Source: DATGYC01 sp035298385 (GTDB lineage Bacteria > Bacillota > Sulfobacillia > Symbiobacteriales > Symbiobacteriaceae). From it: a stretch of 48,219 nucleotides of DNA. The notes beneath the pieces are model-generated. The model was not told where the DNA came from. It did not search any database and was given only the letters and a program-made list of their open reading frames with translations. The stretch covers positions 1-48,219 of the forward strand of contig DATGYC010000097.1 of the NCBI GenBank assembly GCA_035298385.1, given 5' to 3'. Shown here piece by piece: positions 40,710 to 47,756 of this stretch; the first letter of the stretch is position 1, and each line of letters opens with the position of its first letter. Position numbers and translations under genes: made by a program.

Positions 40710-40904
40710 TTACTTCGGCAGGATCTCCCGAATGTTCTTCTGGAACGACTTCGAGAGCATGGTCGAGCCCTTCAGGCGGCGGACACGCGCGGCGCTCTTG
40801 CCCACCTGGAAGTGGTGCTTGTTGGTCGGGAAGTGAACAACAAGGCCAGAGCCGGTCACCTTAAAGCGCTTACGGGCGCCCTTATGAGTCTTCATCTTCG
40901 GCAT
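40710..40904 (-). CDS. rpmI: 50S ribosomal protein L35
   Basis: A 64-residue basic protein (MPKMKTHKGARKRFKVTGSG, SKSFQKNIREILPK), standard L35 length. ATG 40904 has GAGGAGG upstream. It lies between infC and rplT. Confidence 0.99.
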   Translation of the reverse strand: MPKMKTHKGARKRFKVTGSGLVVHFPTNKHHFQVGKSAARVRRLKGSTMLSKSFQKNIREILPK

Positions 40905-40928
40905 TCTGAGGTTCCTCCTCTACCCGTG

Positions 40929-41480
40929 CTATTCGCTAACCTGCTGGCCACCCTTTTCCGCCGGAGCGTTCTTGGGCGCCAGGATCATAATCATGTTCTT
41001 GCCCTCAAGCTTGGCGTGGCGCTCTACGATGCAGAGATCCTTCACGCTCTCCAACAGGCGATCGAGCACCGCCTTGCCAAGCTCGGAATGGACGACCTCA
41101 CGGCCGCGGAACATGATGGTAGCCTTGATCTTGTCGCCTTCCTTCAGGAAGGTCTCTGTCTGGCGTTGGCGGACATCGAAGTCGTGATCCTCGATGTTCG
41201 GACGCATCTTGACTTCCTTGATGACGACGACCTTCTGCTTCTTGCGCGCCTCACGGTCACGCTTCTGCTGCTCGTACTTGTAACGACCAAAGTCCATGAT
41301 CTTACAAACAGGCGGACGAGCGGTAGGTGCCACTTCAACCAGGTCAAGATTGGCCTCTTGAGCCATGCGCAAAGCATCGCGGCTGGAGAAGATGCCGAGG
41401 GCCTCACCCTCTGCCCCAATCAACCGGACCTCACGAGCCCGAACCATCTCGTTCACGCGGAGCTGCTCTTTGATACCCAT
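40929..41480 (-). CDS. infC: Translation initiation factor IF-3
   Basis: IF-3 keeps the 30S subunit free and checks start-codon pairing. N-domain: EQLRVNEMVRAREVRLIG; a linker with YKYEQQKRDREARKKQK; C-domain: EVKMRPNIEDHDFDVRQRQ and IMFRGREVVHSELG. From ATG 41480 it has 183 residues. The GGAGG is only 3 bases before this ATG but 9 bases before the third codon, ATC, so the true start may be ATC 41474, in line with the known use of AUU/AUC/AUA starts for IF-3 autoregulation. Confidence 0.97.
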   Translation of the reverse strand: MGIKEQLRVNEMVRAREVRLIGAEGEALGIFSSRDALRMAQEANLDLVEVAPTARPPVCKIMDFGRYKYEQQKRDREARKKQKVVVIKEVKMRPNIEDHDFDVRQRQTETFLKEGDKIKATIMFRGREVVHSELGKAVLDRLLESVKDLCIVERHAKLEGKNMIMILAPKNAPAEKGGQQVSE

Positions 41481-41660
41481 ACACCTCCAGGGAATTGTCA
41501 GGCGACAAACTAAAATGGGTGGATGGCGTAAAGCCACCCACCCTAAAATGTTGATGAAGACAGCCGCAAAGACGGCTATGTACTCCTTCAACCCTCGGGG
41601 ACCGTACCAGCAACCGGCTGCACGGTGAGAAGCGGTGGCTTCTACTTTTGAGGATCGGTT
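41481..41660 (-). promoter_or_regulatory. L20-type autoregulatory leader of infC-rpmI-rplT
   Basis: A 180-base structured leader on the minus strand contains AGAAGCCACCGCTTCT near its 5' end, an AGCCGTC/GCGGCT hairpin at 41578-41562, and an intrinsic terminator whose 11-bp stem (41517-41527 with 41533-41543, one G-U) is followed by ATTTTAGTTT. This is the layout of the Firmicute L20 leader, in which L20 promotes premature termination. Confidence 0.75.
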
Positions 41661-41676
41661 CATCTCGTTGACTTCG

Positions 41677-42411
41677 TTATCTTACCGCGGTGGGCAGGGG
41701 TCTGTCAACCTCTGAATTACGATCTGTACGGAAGGCGAGCGCGCGTAGTTGATCGGGATCGATCACCGTGAGTTGGCGCCCCACAAAGCGGATCACCTGG
41801 CGATCCTGCAGATCCAACAGAGCACGTGAGACGGTCTCTCGGGCGGTGCCGGCTAGCCGACTTAGCTCCTCATGCGTCAGTCGCACGCCCAGTCGAATCC
41901 CGCCGGGTACCGCCTCGCCATGCTGATCCAAGAGCCGAAGAAGGCTGCGCAGGACACGCTGGCGGGCGCCCAACCGGATCGCTTCCTCTAATTGCTGCCC
42001 CGTCTGGCGGAGCCGCCCCACGACCACCCGGCAGAGCGAGAGGCAGAAGGCCGGATGGGCCAGCAGGAGTCGCTCCAACGCCGCCGCCGGAATGATCCAG
42101 AGCTCGGTCGGCCCGAGCGTCTCGCCCCAGGCCGAGGCGGCCACCCTGTCAATGATGCCCATCTCGCCACAGCAGCCGCCGCGACCGATCAGGTCAATGA
42201 TCCGCTCCGCACCAGTCTCCGTCAAGCTGTAGATCTTGATGGCGCCCTGCTCCACCAGATGAAGCCCTGGCGTCGGGTCACCCTGACGAAAGAGGAGGGT
42301 ACCACCCGGCAGGGAGCGCCGGACCGCCACCGACACAAGGAGGGCCTGCTCCGCCTCGGGCAAGGCTTGGAGAAGTTCAAAGCGGCTAAGCTGATTTGTG
42401 ACGACCACCAC
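41677..42411 (-). CDS. Crp/Fnr family transcription regulator
   Basis: An N-terminal cyclic-nucleotide-binding beta-roll (LPGGTLLFRQGDPTPGLHLV, GGCCGEMGIIDR), a long dimer helix and a C-terminal helix-turn-helix (LTHEELSRLAGTARETVSRALLDL). There is no Fnr-type N-terminal cysteine cluster, and the cAMP-contacting residues are not obviously conserved, so the effector is unknown. The start GTG 42411 has GGAGGG 6 bases upstream and gives 244 residues. It is divergent from the EamA transporter gene across 58 bases, so it may control that gene and itself. Confidence 0.92.
   Translation of the reverse strand: MVVVTNQLSRFELLQALPEAEQALLVSVAVRRSLPGGTLLFRQGDPTPGLHLVEQGAIKIYSLTETGAERIIDLIGRGGCCGEMGIIDRVAASAWGETLGPTELWIIPAAALERLLLAHPAFCLSLCRVVVGRLRQTGQQLEEAIRLGARQRVLRSLLRLLDQHGEAVPGGIRLGVRLTHEELSRLAGTARETVSRALLDLQDRQVIRFVGRQLTVIDPDQLRALAFRTDRNSEVDRPLPTAVR
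41679..41708 (-). promoter_or_regulatory. Promoter of infC-rpmI-rplT
   Basis: TTGACA (41708-41703), 18 bases, TAAGAT (41684-41679), overlapping the end of the Crp/Fnr gene. Confidence 0.75.
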
Positions 42412-42469
42412 AGAACTCCCTCCCTCTTTGTGCGAAGATGAGCGCATCCCAAAGCCAAGGAGGACGACC

Positions 42470-43342
42470 ATGTCTCGGTGGAGCGCCATCCTTACCGCCC
42501 TCTTCGTCACCTTTCTCTGGTCTACCTCCTACATCCTGAACAGATGGGCCTTCAACACCGGGATCGGTCCGCTTACGCTCGCCGGGCTTCGCTATGGTGT
42601 CGCCGCACTCAGCCTGCTGGCGATTCAGCGCAAGGGCACAGGTGGTCAGCGCCCCCCTCTCCGCCACCTGATCGGCCTTGGGGTGGCGGGCTATCTCGTG
42701 GCCCAGGGGTTCCAGTACGTGGGGCAGTTCTTCGTCACGCCGACGCAGGCGAGCCTCGTCCTCTCGGTCGGCAACAGCCTGCTCGCCCTACTCGCCGGGT
42801 ACATCGCCCTGCGGGAGCGCCCGATGGGGGTCCAGTGGCTCGGGCTCATGGGCGCCCTCGGAGGCGTTCTGCTCTACTACTACCCGTGGCGGTTGGAGCG
42901 CAGCTCGCTCATCGGCGCCGGCTTCATCCTGCTCTCCGGAACGGGGTATGCGATTCAACTCGTCGCGAATCGCCGCCTGCTCCAGCAGGGGAAGGCCCGC
43001 CCCGTCGACCTCGTCCAGATCCCGATGGCCGTGGGTGCGTGCAGCTTGCTGCTGGTCGGACTGGCCGTTGAGCCTTGGCCACCCTTTAGCTGGCAACTGC
43101 TCGGCCTGATTCTCTGGCTCGGGACTGTAAACGGGGCGCTGGCCTTTACGCTCTGGACCTGGTCACAGCGGATGCTACAGGCCTTCGAGTCCAGCCTGCT
43201 GAACAACGCCATGCTCCTGCAGATCGCCCTCTTGGACGTGCTGCTCCTCGGGCGGTCGCTCGGGCTGCGGCAGGTCGTCGCCTTGGTGGTAACGGGGCTC
43301 TGCATCCTGCTGGTCCAGATGGCACGGACCAAGAAGGCGTAG
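42470..43342 (+). CDS. EamA/DMT family transporter
   Basis: Drug/metabolite-type transporter of 290 residues with about ten membrane segments arranged as two EamA repeats (first FVTFLWSTSYILNRW, second FILLSGTGYAIQLVANRR). Members export amino acids or metabolites; the substrate is not readable. ATG 42470 has AGGAGG 6 bases upstream. Inside the 58-base intergenic gap, TGCGAAGATGAGCGCA forms a loose inverted repeat that could be a regulator site. Confidence 0.9.
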   Translation: MSRWSAILTALFVTFLWSTSYILNRWAFNTGIGPLTLAGLRYGVAALSLLAIQRKGTGGQRPPLRHLIGLGVAGYLVAQGFQYVGQFFVTPTQASLVLSVGNSLLALLAGYIALRERPMGVQWLGLMGALGGVLLYYYPWRLERSSLIGAGFILLSGTGYAIQLVANRRLLQQGKARPVDLVQIPMAVGACSLLLVGLAVEPWPPFSWQLLGLILWLGTVNGALAFTLWTWSQRMLQAFESSLLNNAMLLQIALLDVLLLGRSLGLRQVVALVVTGLCILLVQMARTKKA

Positions 43343-43374
43343 CGTTCGCTTCCTCCGGCTAGGTCTGCCCACCC

Positions 43375-44232
43375 CTACTCGCCCTGATGCCCTGATCGCT
43401 CCACTACCGCTGCCAACTGGGCGCCCATCTCGCTCGCCCGCTCCGTCGCCCGGCCCACGCAGGCGACCAGCGCCTCCCGGAAGCCCCGCTCTCGCAGGAC
43501 GGTCAGCCCCGCCTGCGTCGTCCCGCCCGGCGACGTCACCTGCTCCCGCAGGAGCGCCGGGTCTGCCCCCGTCGATTCCAGCATCAGGGCGGCGCCCTTG
43601 ATCGTCTGTAGCACCAGCGATCGCGCCAACTGCGGATCGAGCCCCACCTCGGCGCCCGCCTGCATCAGCACCTCGACGAGGTAGTAGATGTAGGCCGGAC
43701 CCGAACCCGAGAGCCCCGTCACGGCATCGAGCTGCGACTCCGCCACCTCCACCACCGTGCCCATCGTACCCAAGATCGCCTCGCAGCGGGCCAGGGCCTC
43801 AGCCGAGGCGCCCTCGCCGCGTGCGATCCCCGTCGCCGACTCACCCACGAGGCAACTCGTGTTCGGCATGCAACGGACGACCTCGACACCGGCCGCTAGT
43901 CGGTTGGCAAAGAGGCTCGTCTGCACGCCCGCCGCTGCCGTCAGGAGGATCTGCCCTGGCCGGAAGAGCTCGCCCACTTCATCTAAGAGGGCGCCCACAT
44001 CCTTCGGCTTGCAGGCGACGACCACCAGGTCCGCCGCCCGAATCACCTCGGCCTTCGTCTTGGTCACCCGGACGCCGTAGCGCATCCGCAGATCCTGGAG
44101 CCGCTCCCCGTTCCCGCGATTGGTCACGATGATCCGCCCCGGCAGGAGGGCGCCCTTCTTGAGGATGCCACCCACCATCGCCTCCGTCAGGTTCCCGGCA
44201 CCGAGAAAGCCGACCGTCAGCGCATGCAGCAC
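43375..44232 (-). CDS. proC: Pyrroline-5-carboxylate reductase
   Basis: Last step of proline synthesis: NAD(P)H-dependent reduction of pyrroline-5-carboxylate. The Rossmann motif is GFLGAGNLTEAMVGG; the family blocks RCMPNTSCLVGES, VTGLSGSGPAYIYYLVE and TSPGGTTQAGL are present. GTG 44232 has GAGGAGGG 6 bases upstream and gives 285 residues. The gene is preceded by a T-box antiterminator/terminator unit, so proline supply is probably sensed through tRNA. Confidence 0.95.
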   Translation of the reverse strand: MLHALTVGFLGAGNLTEAMVGGILKKGALLPGRIIVTNRGNGERLQDLRMRYGVRVTKTKAEVIRAADLVVVACKPKDVGALLDEVGELFRPGQILLTAAAGVQTSLFANRLAAGVEVVRCMPNTSCLVGESATGIARGEGASAEALARCEAILGTMGTVVEVAESQLDAVTGLSGSGPAYIYYLVEVLMQAGAEVGLDPQLARSLVLQTIKGAALMLESTGADPALLREQVTSPGGTTQAGLTVLRERGFREALVACVGRATERASEMGAQLAAVVERSGHQGE

Positions 44233-44271
44233 CAGAATCCCTCCTCTAGGCTTTGAGCGAATACCAGAAAA

Positions 44272-44358
44272 GGCCCTTCGTCCCCCTCGTGTCACGAGAA
44301 GGACGAAGGGCCGCTTGACGCCTCCGTGGTACCACCTTTCATCGCTAGAAAGATATTA
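44272..44358 (-). promoter_or_regulatory. Short T-box element of proC, apparently without Stem I
   Basis: The T-box core GGTGGTACCACGG (44336-44324) is followed by a 12-bp terminator stem (44272-44283 with 44301-44312) and TTTT. Between the likely transcription start (about 44358) and the T-box there are only about 22 bases, forming one hairpin, CTTTC/GAAAG. A normal T-box has 100 or more bases of Stem I there. Confidence 0.75.
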
Positions 44359-44364
44359 CCGACG

Positions 44365-44393
44365 ATTCTAGCAGTGGGCCGAAACCGCGTCAA
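44365..44393 (-). promoter_or_regulatory. Promoter of proC
   Basis: TTGACG (44393-44388), 17 bases, TAGAAT (44370-44365): one of the best sigma-A matches in the window. Confidence 0.78.
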
Positions 44394-44461
44394 GGGGGAA
44401 TCCCACGAGCCGATTCCGTAATCTAAAGGGGTAAGACCGACTAGAGAGGCGGGCGCCCCTG

Positions 44462-45076
44462 ATGACCTTTCCCCACTTCACCCCAGCAGACTTTGACGCC
44501 TTCGACGTCCCCGGTCTCGAGGATCGCATGGCCGCCATCAAGGCCGGTCCCCGCCCCAAGCTGGAGGCGCTCGGCCAGTTGATGCTCCCCGAACTGGCCA
44601 GGCTGACGGGCCGGCAGTTCTTCCCCCACATCGCGAAGCACGCCCGGCGGAAGATCAACCCGCCGACCGATACCTGGATCGCCTGGTCGACGAATCCCCG
44701 GGGCTATAAGATGGCGCCCCACTTCCAGGTTGGCCTCTGGGAGAGCCACCTCTTCATCCAAGCCGGCGTGATCTATGAGGCCGCGGGGCGGGCCCAGTTT
44801 GGCGCCCGACTCCTGGCCTCGCCGCCCGCCCTGCCAGGCCACTACCGCTGGCTGGAGGATTACATGGTCCCGACGGGGATTCGCCAGGATGCGATGACCC
44901 GGGCGGACTGGGAGCGGCTTGCGGATCGGCTGGCCAACCGCAAGCAGGCGGATGCAATGGTCGGGATCGACATCCCGCGCGCGGATGCCGTCGCCCTCCG
45001 TGGGGACGAGCTAGTAGGCCTAGTCATCGAGACCTTGGAGACCCTCGTACCAGTCTGGCGGCTGGCCGCGGAGTAG
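44462..45076 (+). CDS. DUF1054 (YktB-like) protein
   Basis: A 204-residue cytoplasmic protein matching the DUF1054 family, found mainly in Bacilli (TPADFDAFDVPGLEDRMAAI, the PHIAKHARRKINPPTDTW block and GYKMAPHFQVGLWESHLFI). Function is unknown. The ribosome site before ATG 44462 is weak and G-rich. It is divergent from proC. Confidence 0.9.
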   Translation: MTFPHFTPADFDAFDVPGLEDRMAAIKAGPRPKLEALGQLMLPELARLTGRQFFPHIAKHARRKINPPTDTWIAWSTNPRGYKMAPHFQVGLWESHLFIQAGVIYEAAGRAQFGARLLASPPALPGHYRWLEDYMVPTGIRQDAMTRADWERLADRLANRKQADAMVGIDIPRADAVALRGDELVGLVIETLETLVPVWRLAAE

Positions 45077-45084
45077 ACACCTGA

Positions 45085-45148
45085 GGTACGGCTCCCAGCC
45101 GTACCCCCGAATGCCAAGGGCCGCTGCACCTGCAGCGGCCCTCCTCTT
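45085..45148. terminator. Two hairpins after the DUF1054 gene
   Basis: First a 9-bp stem (45085-45093 with 45097-45105), then a 12-bp stem (45117-45128 with 45131-45142) followed by CCTCTTT. They serve the converging genes on both sides. Confidence 0.75.
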
Positions 45149-45153
45149 TAGCA

Positions 45154-45390
45154 CTACCCCTTGACCGCCTTAGCCACCTTCTCCTCCAGGAGGGGCGCCT
45201 CGTCGCCGCGCAGGGTCATCATCTCCCCGTTGATCTTCACCGCCCCATTCTCCAGGCAGACGTCCAGGCACCGCGGCGTCGAGAGATAGACCGCATCGCC
45301 ATGCTCCGCCTCAATCCGCGCCACAGCGGCCGCAATCGCCGGATCACCCATAGCACAGCACTTACAGACCGCCAAATGGACCTTCGACAT
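45154..45390 (-). CDS. Small thioredoxin-fold [2Fe-2S] ferredoxin-like protein
   Basis: A 78-residue protein with cysteines C9, C11, C12 in VCKCCAMG and C41, C45 in TPRCLDVCLENGAVKINGE, the pattern of thioredoxin-like [2Fe-2S] ferredoxins (a relative of the DUF1450 group). Such proteins carry electrons or bind metal; partner unknown. ATG 45390 has GGAGGAG 6 bases upstream. It is divergent from the cupredoxin gene across 74 bases. Confidence 0.75.
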   Translation of the reverse strand: MSKVHLAVCKCCAMGDPAIAAAVARIEAEHGDAVYLSTPRCLDVCLENGAVKINGEMMTLRGDEAPLLEEKVAKAVKG

Positions 45391-45464
45391 CGTAGACTCC
45401 TCCATAATTTCCTCACATCTGCCTGTTAAGCTGAGATCAATAAGCGATGTGGAGGTTGTTCTCT

Positions 45465-45866
45465 GTGACAAAGCAATACCTTCTGCTCGGACTGGCCACG
45501 CTTCTTCTCGCTGGCTGCGCGAGCGCCGGACCGGCCCAGGAAGTACGCCTGGAGACGAACGCCATGACCTTCAATACGAATCAGATCGAGGTGAAGGCCG
45601 GGCGCCCCGTCAAGCTTGACCTGGTCAACACCGACTCCGTCCTCCATGACTTCGCCATCCAGAAGATCGATGTCAAGGTGAAGGCGGCCGGCCACGACGA
45701 CCATGCGCACGCCGACACGACGGACCTACACGTCAGCGCCTCCGCCGGCAAGACCGGCACGGTTGAGTTCACACCAGAGGCAGCCGGAACCTACACCTAC
45801 TACTGCACCGTCGCTGGCCACCGGGATGCCGGCATGGAAGGCCAGCTCGTGGTGAAGGCCAGCTGA
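45465..45866 (+). CDS. Cupredoxin-domain lipoprotein
   Basis: A 133-residue exported lipoprotein: lipobox LAGC with lipidated C18. The cupredoxin fold carries type 1 copper ligands H61 (LHDFAI), C114, H119 and M124 (YYCTVAGHRDAGM). A His/Asp-rich loop (G76-HDDHAHAD-T) is inserted between strands and could bind extra metal. GTG 45465 has GGAGGT 8 bases upstream; an earlier ATG overlaps that site. It lies close to copZ, copA and a sensor kinase, which supports a role in copper handling or electron transfer. Confidence 0.88.
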   Translation: MTKQYLLLGLATLLLAGCASAGPAQEVRLETNAMTFNTNQIEVKAGRPVKLDLVNTDSVLHDFAIQKIDVKVKAAGHDDHAHADTTDLHVSASAGKTGTVEFTPEAAGTYTYYCTVAGHRDAGMEGQLVVKAS

Positions 45867-45874
45867 TCCAAACC

Positions 45875-45908
45875 AGAGCGCATCGCCAGACGGCGGTGCG
45901 CTCTTTCT
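45875..45908. terminator. Terminator after the cupredoxin gene
   Basis: A 13-bp stem with one mismatch or wobble (45875-45887 with 45892-45904) is followed by TTCTC, between converging genes. Confidence 0.8.
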
Positions 45909-47260
45909 CATTCCCGCAAGAGGGGCAACCAGAACCAGAGCTCACTGCCCTGCCCAGGCAGGGTCTGGACCCCAACAGTCCCCTCATGCAGCAAGACCAG
46001 CCCCTTGACGATCGCTAGCCCAATGCCCCGCTTCGTCCGGCCACCCGGCCGAATCCGGTCGAAGAGCGTCGGGATCTCCGTGAGGGGGACCCCCTTGCCG
46101 GTGTCCCGGACCGAGACCTTGATGCCGTCTTGCGCCCGCACCGCCGTCACGGTCAGGGCGCCCCCCTCTCCGGTATGCTTCAACCCATTATCGAGCAGGT
46201 TCAACACCACCTGCTGGATCCGCCCGCCATCGCCCCAGAGCTCGGGCAGGTCGGGCGAGACGTGGATCTGGAGCGCCACTCCCTGGGCCTCCGCCTTCGG
46301 CCGGATCGTGGCCGCAGCCTGCTCAATCGGGATGCGCAGATCGAGCCAATCGGGCGCCAGGGCGAGCGTCCCCTCATCCATCTGGGCCATGTCGAGCAGA
46401 TCGCCCACCAGGCGGCTCAGCCGGATCGACTCCTCCTCGACGATGCGGGCATAGCGGATCATCTCCGCCTCACCCGTCACGCTCCCCTCCGCCAGGACCT
46501 GGGCGTAGCCGCGGATGTAGGTCAGCGGGGTACGCAGCTCATGCGCCACCGTCGCCAAGAACTCCCGCCGCCGATGATCATGATCAGCCAACTGCTCCGA
46601 CATCTCGTTGATGGCGGTAGCCAGTCGGCCCATCTCATCCGTACTGGTGACGGGGAGCCGGGTGCTGAACTCCCCCTGCGCGATCTCGACCGTCGCCCGC
46701 TCCATCGCCAGCACCGGGCGGAGGAGCCGCTTGGCGAGGAAGAGGGCGAGCGCCGTGCCCAGCAAGAGGGCAGCGATGCCCGCCATCAGGACGAAGTGGC
46801 GGGCGTGGCCGAGCGACTGCTCCAGCGGCGCCGCCGGCGCCAAGAGGATGACGGCGCCCTGGCTCCGCCCGATCGGTACCGCCGTCACGATCCAGCGCGC
46901 CCCATCAGGGGTCCGCAGGTCACCATCCCAGGTCCGCCCCGCCCGGATCGTCTGCACCGCCGCAGCGGGCACGGGGAGCTGGCTGCTACCGGGAAAGGGG
47001 ATCGGTCTCCCGGCGCTGTCCAGGACGGTGATCTCACCCTGAACCATGTGGGCCATCGCCGGGGCGACCCCGATCTGGGTCGGGTCCTCGGCGAGCATCA
47101 CGGCGTAATGATGGCTGTGATAGAGGAGCGGATCGGTCACCTGGCGGTGATAGAAGCTCGTGATCTGCCGGTCCAAGGCGAACTGTAAGGGGATGAAGAC
47201 CACCAGGATCAGGCCGACAATCGCCAGCCAGAGCTTCATGACCAGACTAAGACGCACCAT
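45908..47260 (-). CDS. Sensor histidine kinase next to copper genes
   Basis: Membrane kinase of 450 residues: membrane segment 8-30, an extracytoplasmic sensor of about 125 residues that contains His-rich LLYHSHHYAVM at 45-55, second segment 156-178, HAMP (about 179-231), phosphorylated H240 in VAHELRTPLTYIRGY, N-box NLLDNGLKHT, G1 RDTGKGVP and G2 KRGIGLAIVKG. ATG 47260 has AAGGAG 8 bases upstream. No response regulator is adjacent within the window. The His motif and the neighbours copZ, copA and cupredoxin suggest metal sensing; this is inference. Confidence 0.92.
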   Translation of the reverse strand: MVRLSLVMKLWLAIVGLILVVFIPLQFALDRQITSFYHRQVTDPLLYHSHHYAVMLAEDPTQIGVAPAMAHMVQGEITVLDSAGRPIPFPGSSQLPVPAAAVQTIRAGRTWDGDLRTPDGARWIVTAVPIGRSQGAVILLAPAAPLEQSLGHARHFVLMAGIAALLLGTALALFLAKRLLRPVLAMERATVEIAQGEFSTRLPVTSTDEMGRLATAINEMSEQLADHDHRRREFLATVAHELRTPLTYIRGYAQVLAEGSVTGEAEMIRYARIVEEESIRLSRLVGDLLDMAQMDEGTLALAPDWLDLRIPIEQAAATIRPKAEAQGVALQIHVSPDLPELWGDGGRIQQVVLNLLDNGLKHTGEGGALTVTAVRAQDGIKVSVRDTGKGVPLTEIPTLFDRIRPGGRTKRGIGLAIVKGLVLLHEGTVGVQTLPGQGSELWFWLPLLRE

Positions 47261-47281
47261 CGGCCTGACTCCTTTCGCCCG

Positions 47282-47311
47282 AAAAAGGGGCCGCCAAGGC
47301 TGGCAGCCCCT
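47282..47311 (-). terminator. Terminator of copZ
   Basis: A 10-bp stem with one G-U (47286-47295 with 47302-47311) is followed on the minus strand by TTTTTC. Confidence 0.85.
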
Positions 47312-47324
47312 CTCCCGCTTCTAC

Positions 47325-47531
47325 TTACTTAGCCTCAACGACCTGATAACCCTCTTCCTCGATCGCAGCCTTGACGGCCTCGATGGTAGCCGGAGCGGTC
47401 AGGCCGACCTTAGCCTCGCCAATCTTGACCTCTTCGATGGTGACGCCGGTGAGGCCGTTCAGGGCGCTCTTAACCCCCATAACACAGTGGCCGCAAGACA
47501 TACCGGTGATCTTCAGGGTAACGTTCTGCAT
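47325..47531 (-). CDS. copZ: Copper chaperone CopZ (HMA domain)
   Basis: A 68-residue heavy-metal-associated domain with the copper site GMSCGHC (C13, C16). It delivers Cu(I) to CopA or to a regulator. It lies downstream of copA on the same strand, separated by 225 bases that hold inverted-repeat element 3, and ends at its own terminator. Confidence 0.95.
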   Translation of the reverse strand: MQNVTLKITGMSCGHCVMGVKSALNGLTGVTIEEVKIGEAKVGLTAPATIEAVKAAIEEEGYQVVEAK

Positions 47532-47572
47532 ATCTGATCTCTCCTTAGATTGAGTAGGGACTTATGGATACA

Positions 47573-47746
47573 TTTTACACAGATTACGCAGATTTTGAGG
47601 ATTACACAGATTGTCCGACCCGATGGATGAACACCTATTAATGAGAATGTAACCAATTTGGCACAGACCCATTTCGCAGATGCTGCTTCTAGGGGGCCAT
47701 CTGAGAATCTGTGTAATCAGTTAATCTGTGTAATCTGTGTAAAAAA
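47573..47746. repeat. Empty inverted-repeat element 3 (CACAGATTAC variant)
   Basis: The left arm starts TTTTACACAGATTACGCAGA at 47573 and continues with GGATTACACAGATT. The right arm (47706-47746) is its inverse and ends TAATCTGTGTAAAAAA. About 90 bases lie between, with no ORF. The repeat unit (CACAGATTA) is a transition-rich variant of the CGCGGATTA unit in elements 1 and 2. It separates copA and copZ. Confidence 0.75.
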
Positions 47747-47756
47747 CCGTCTACAC

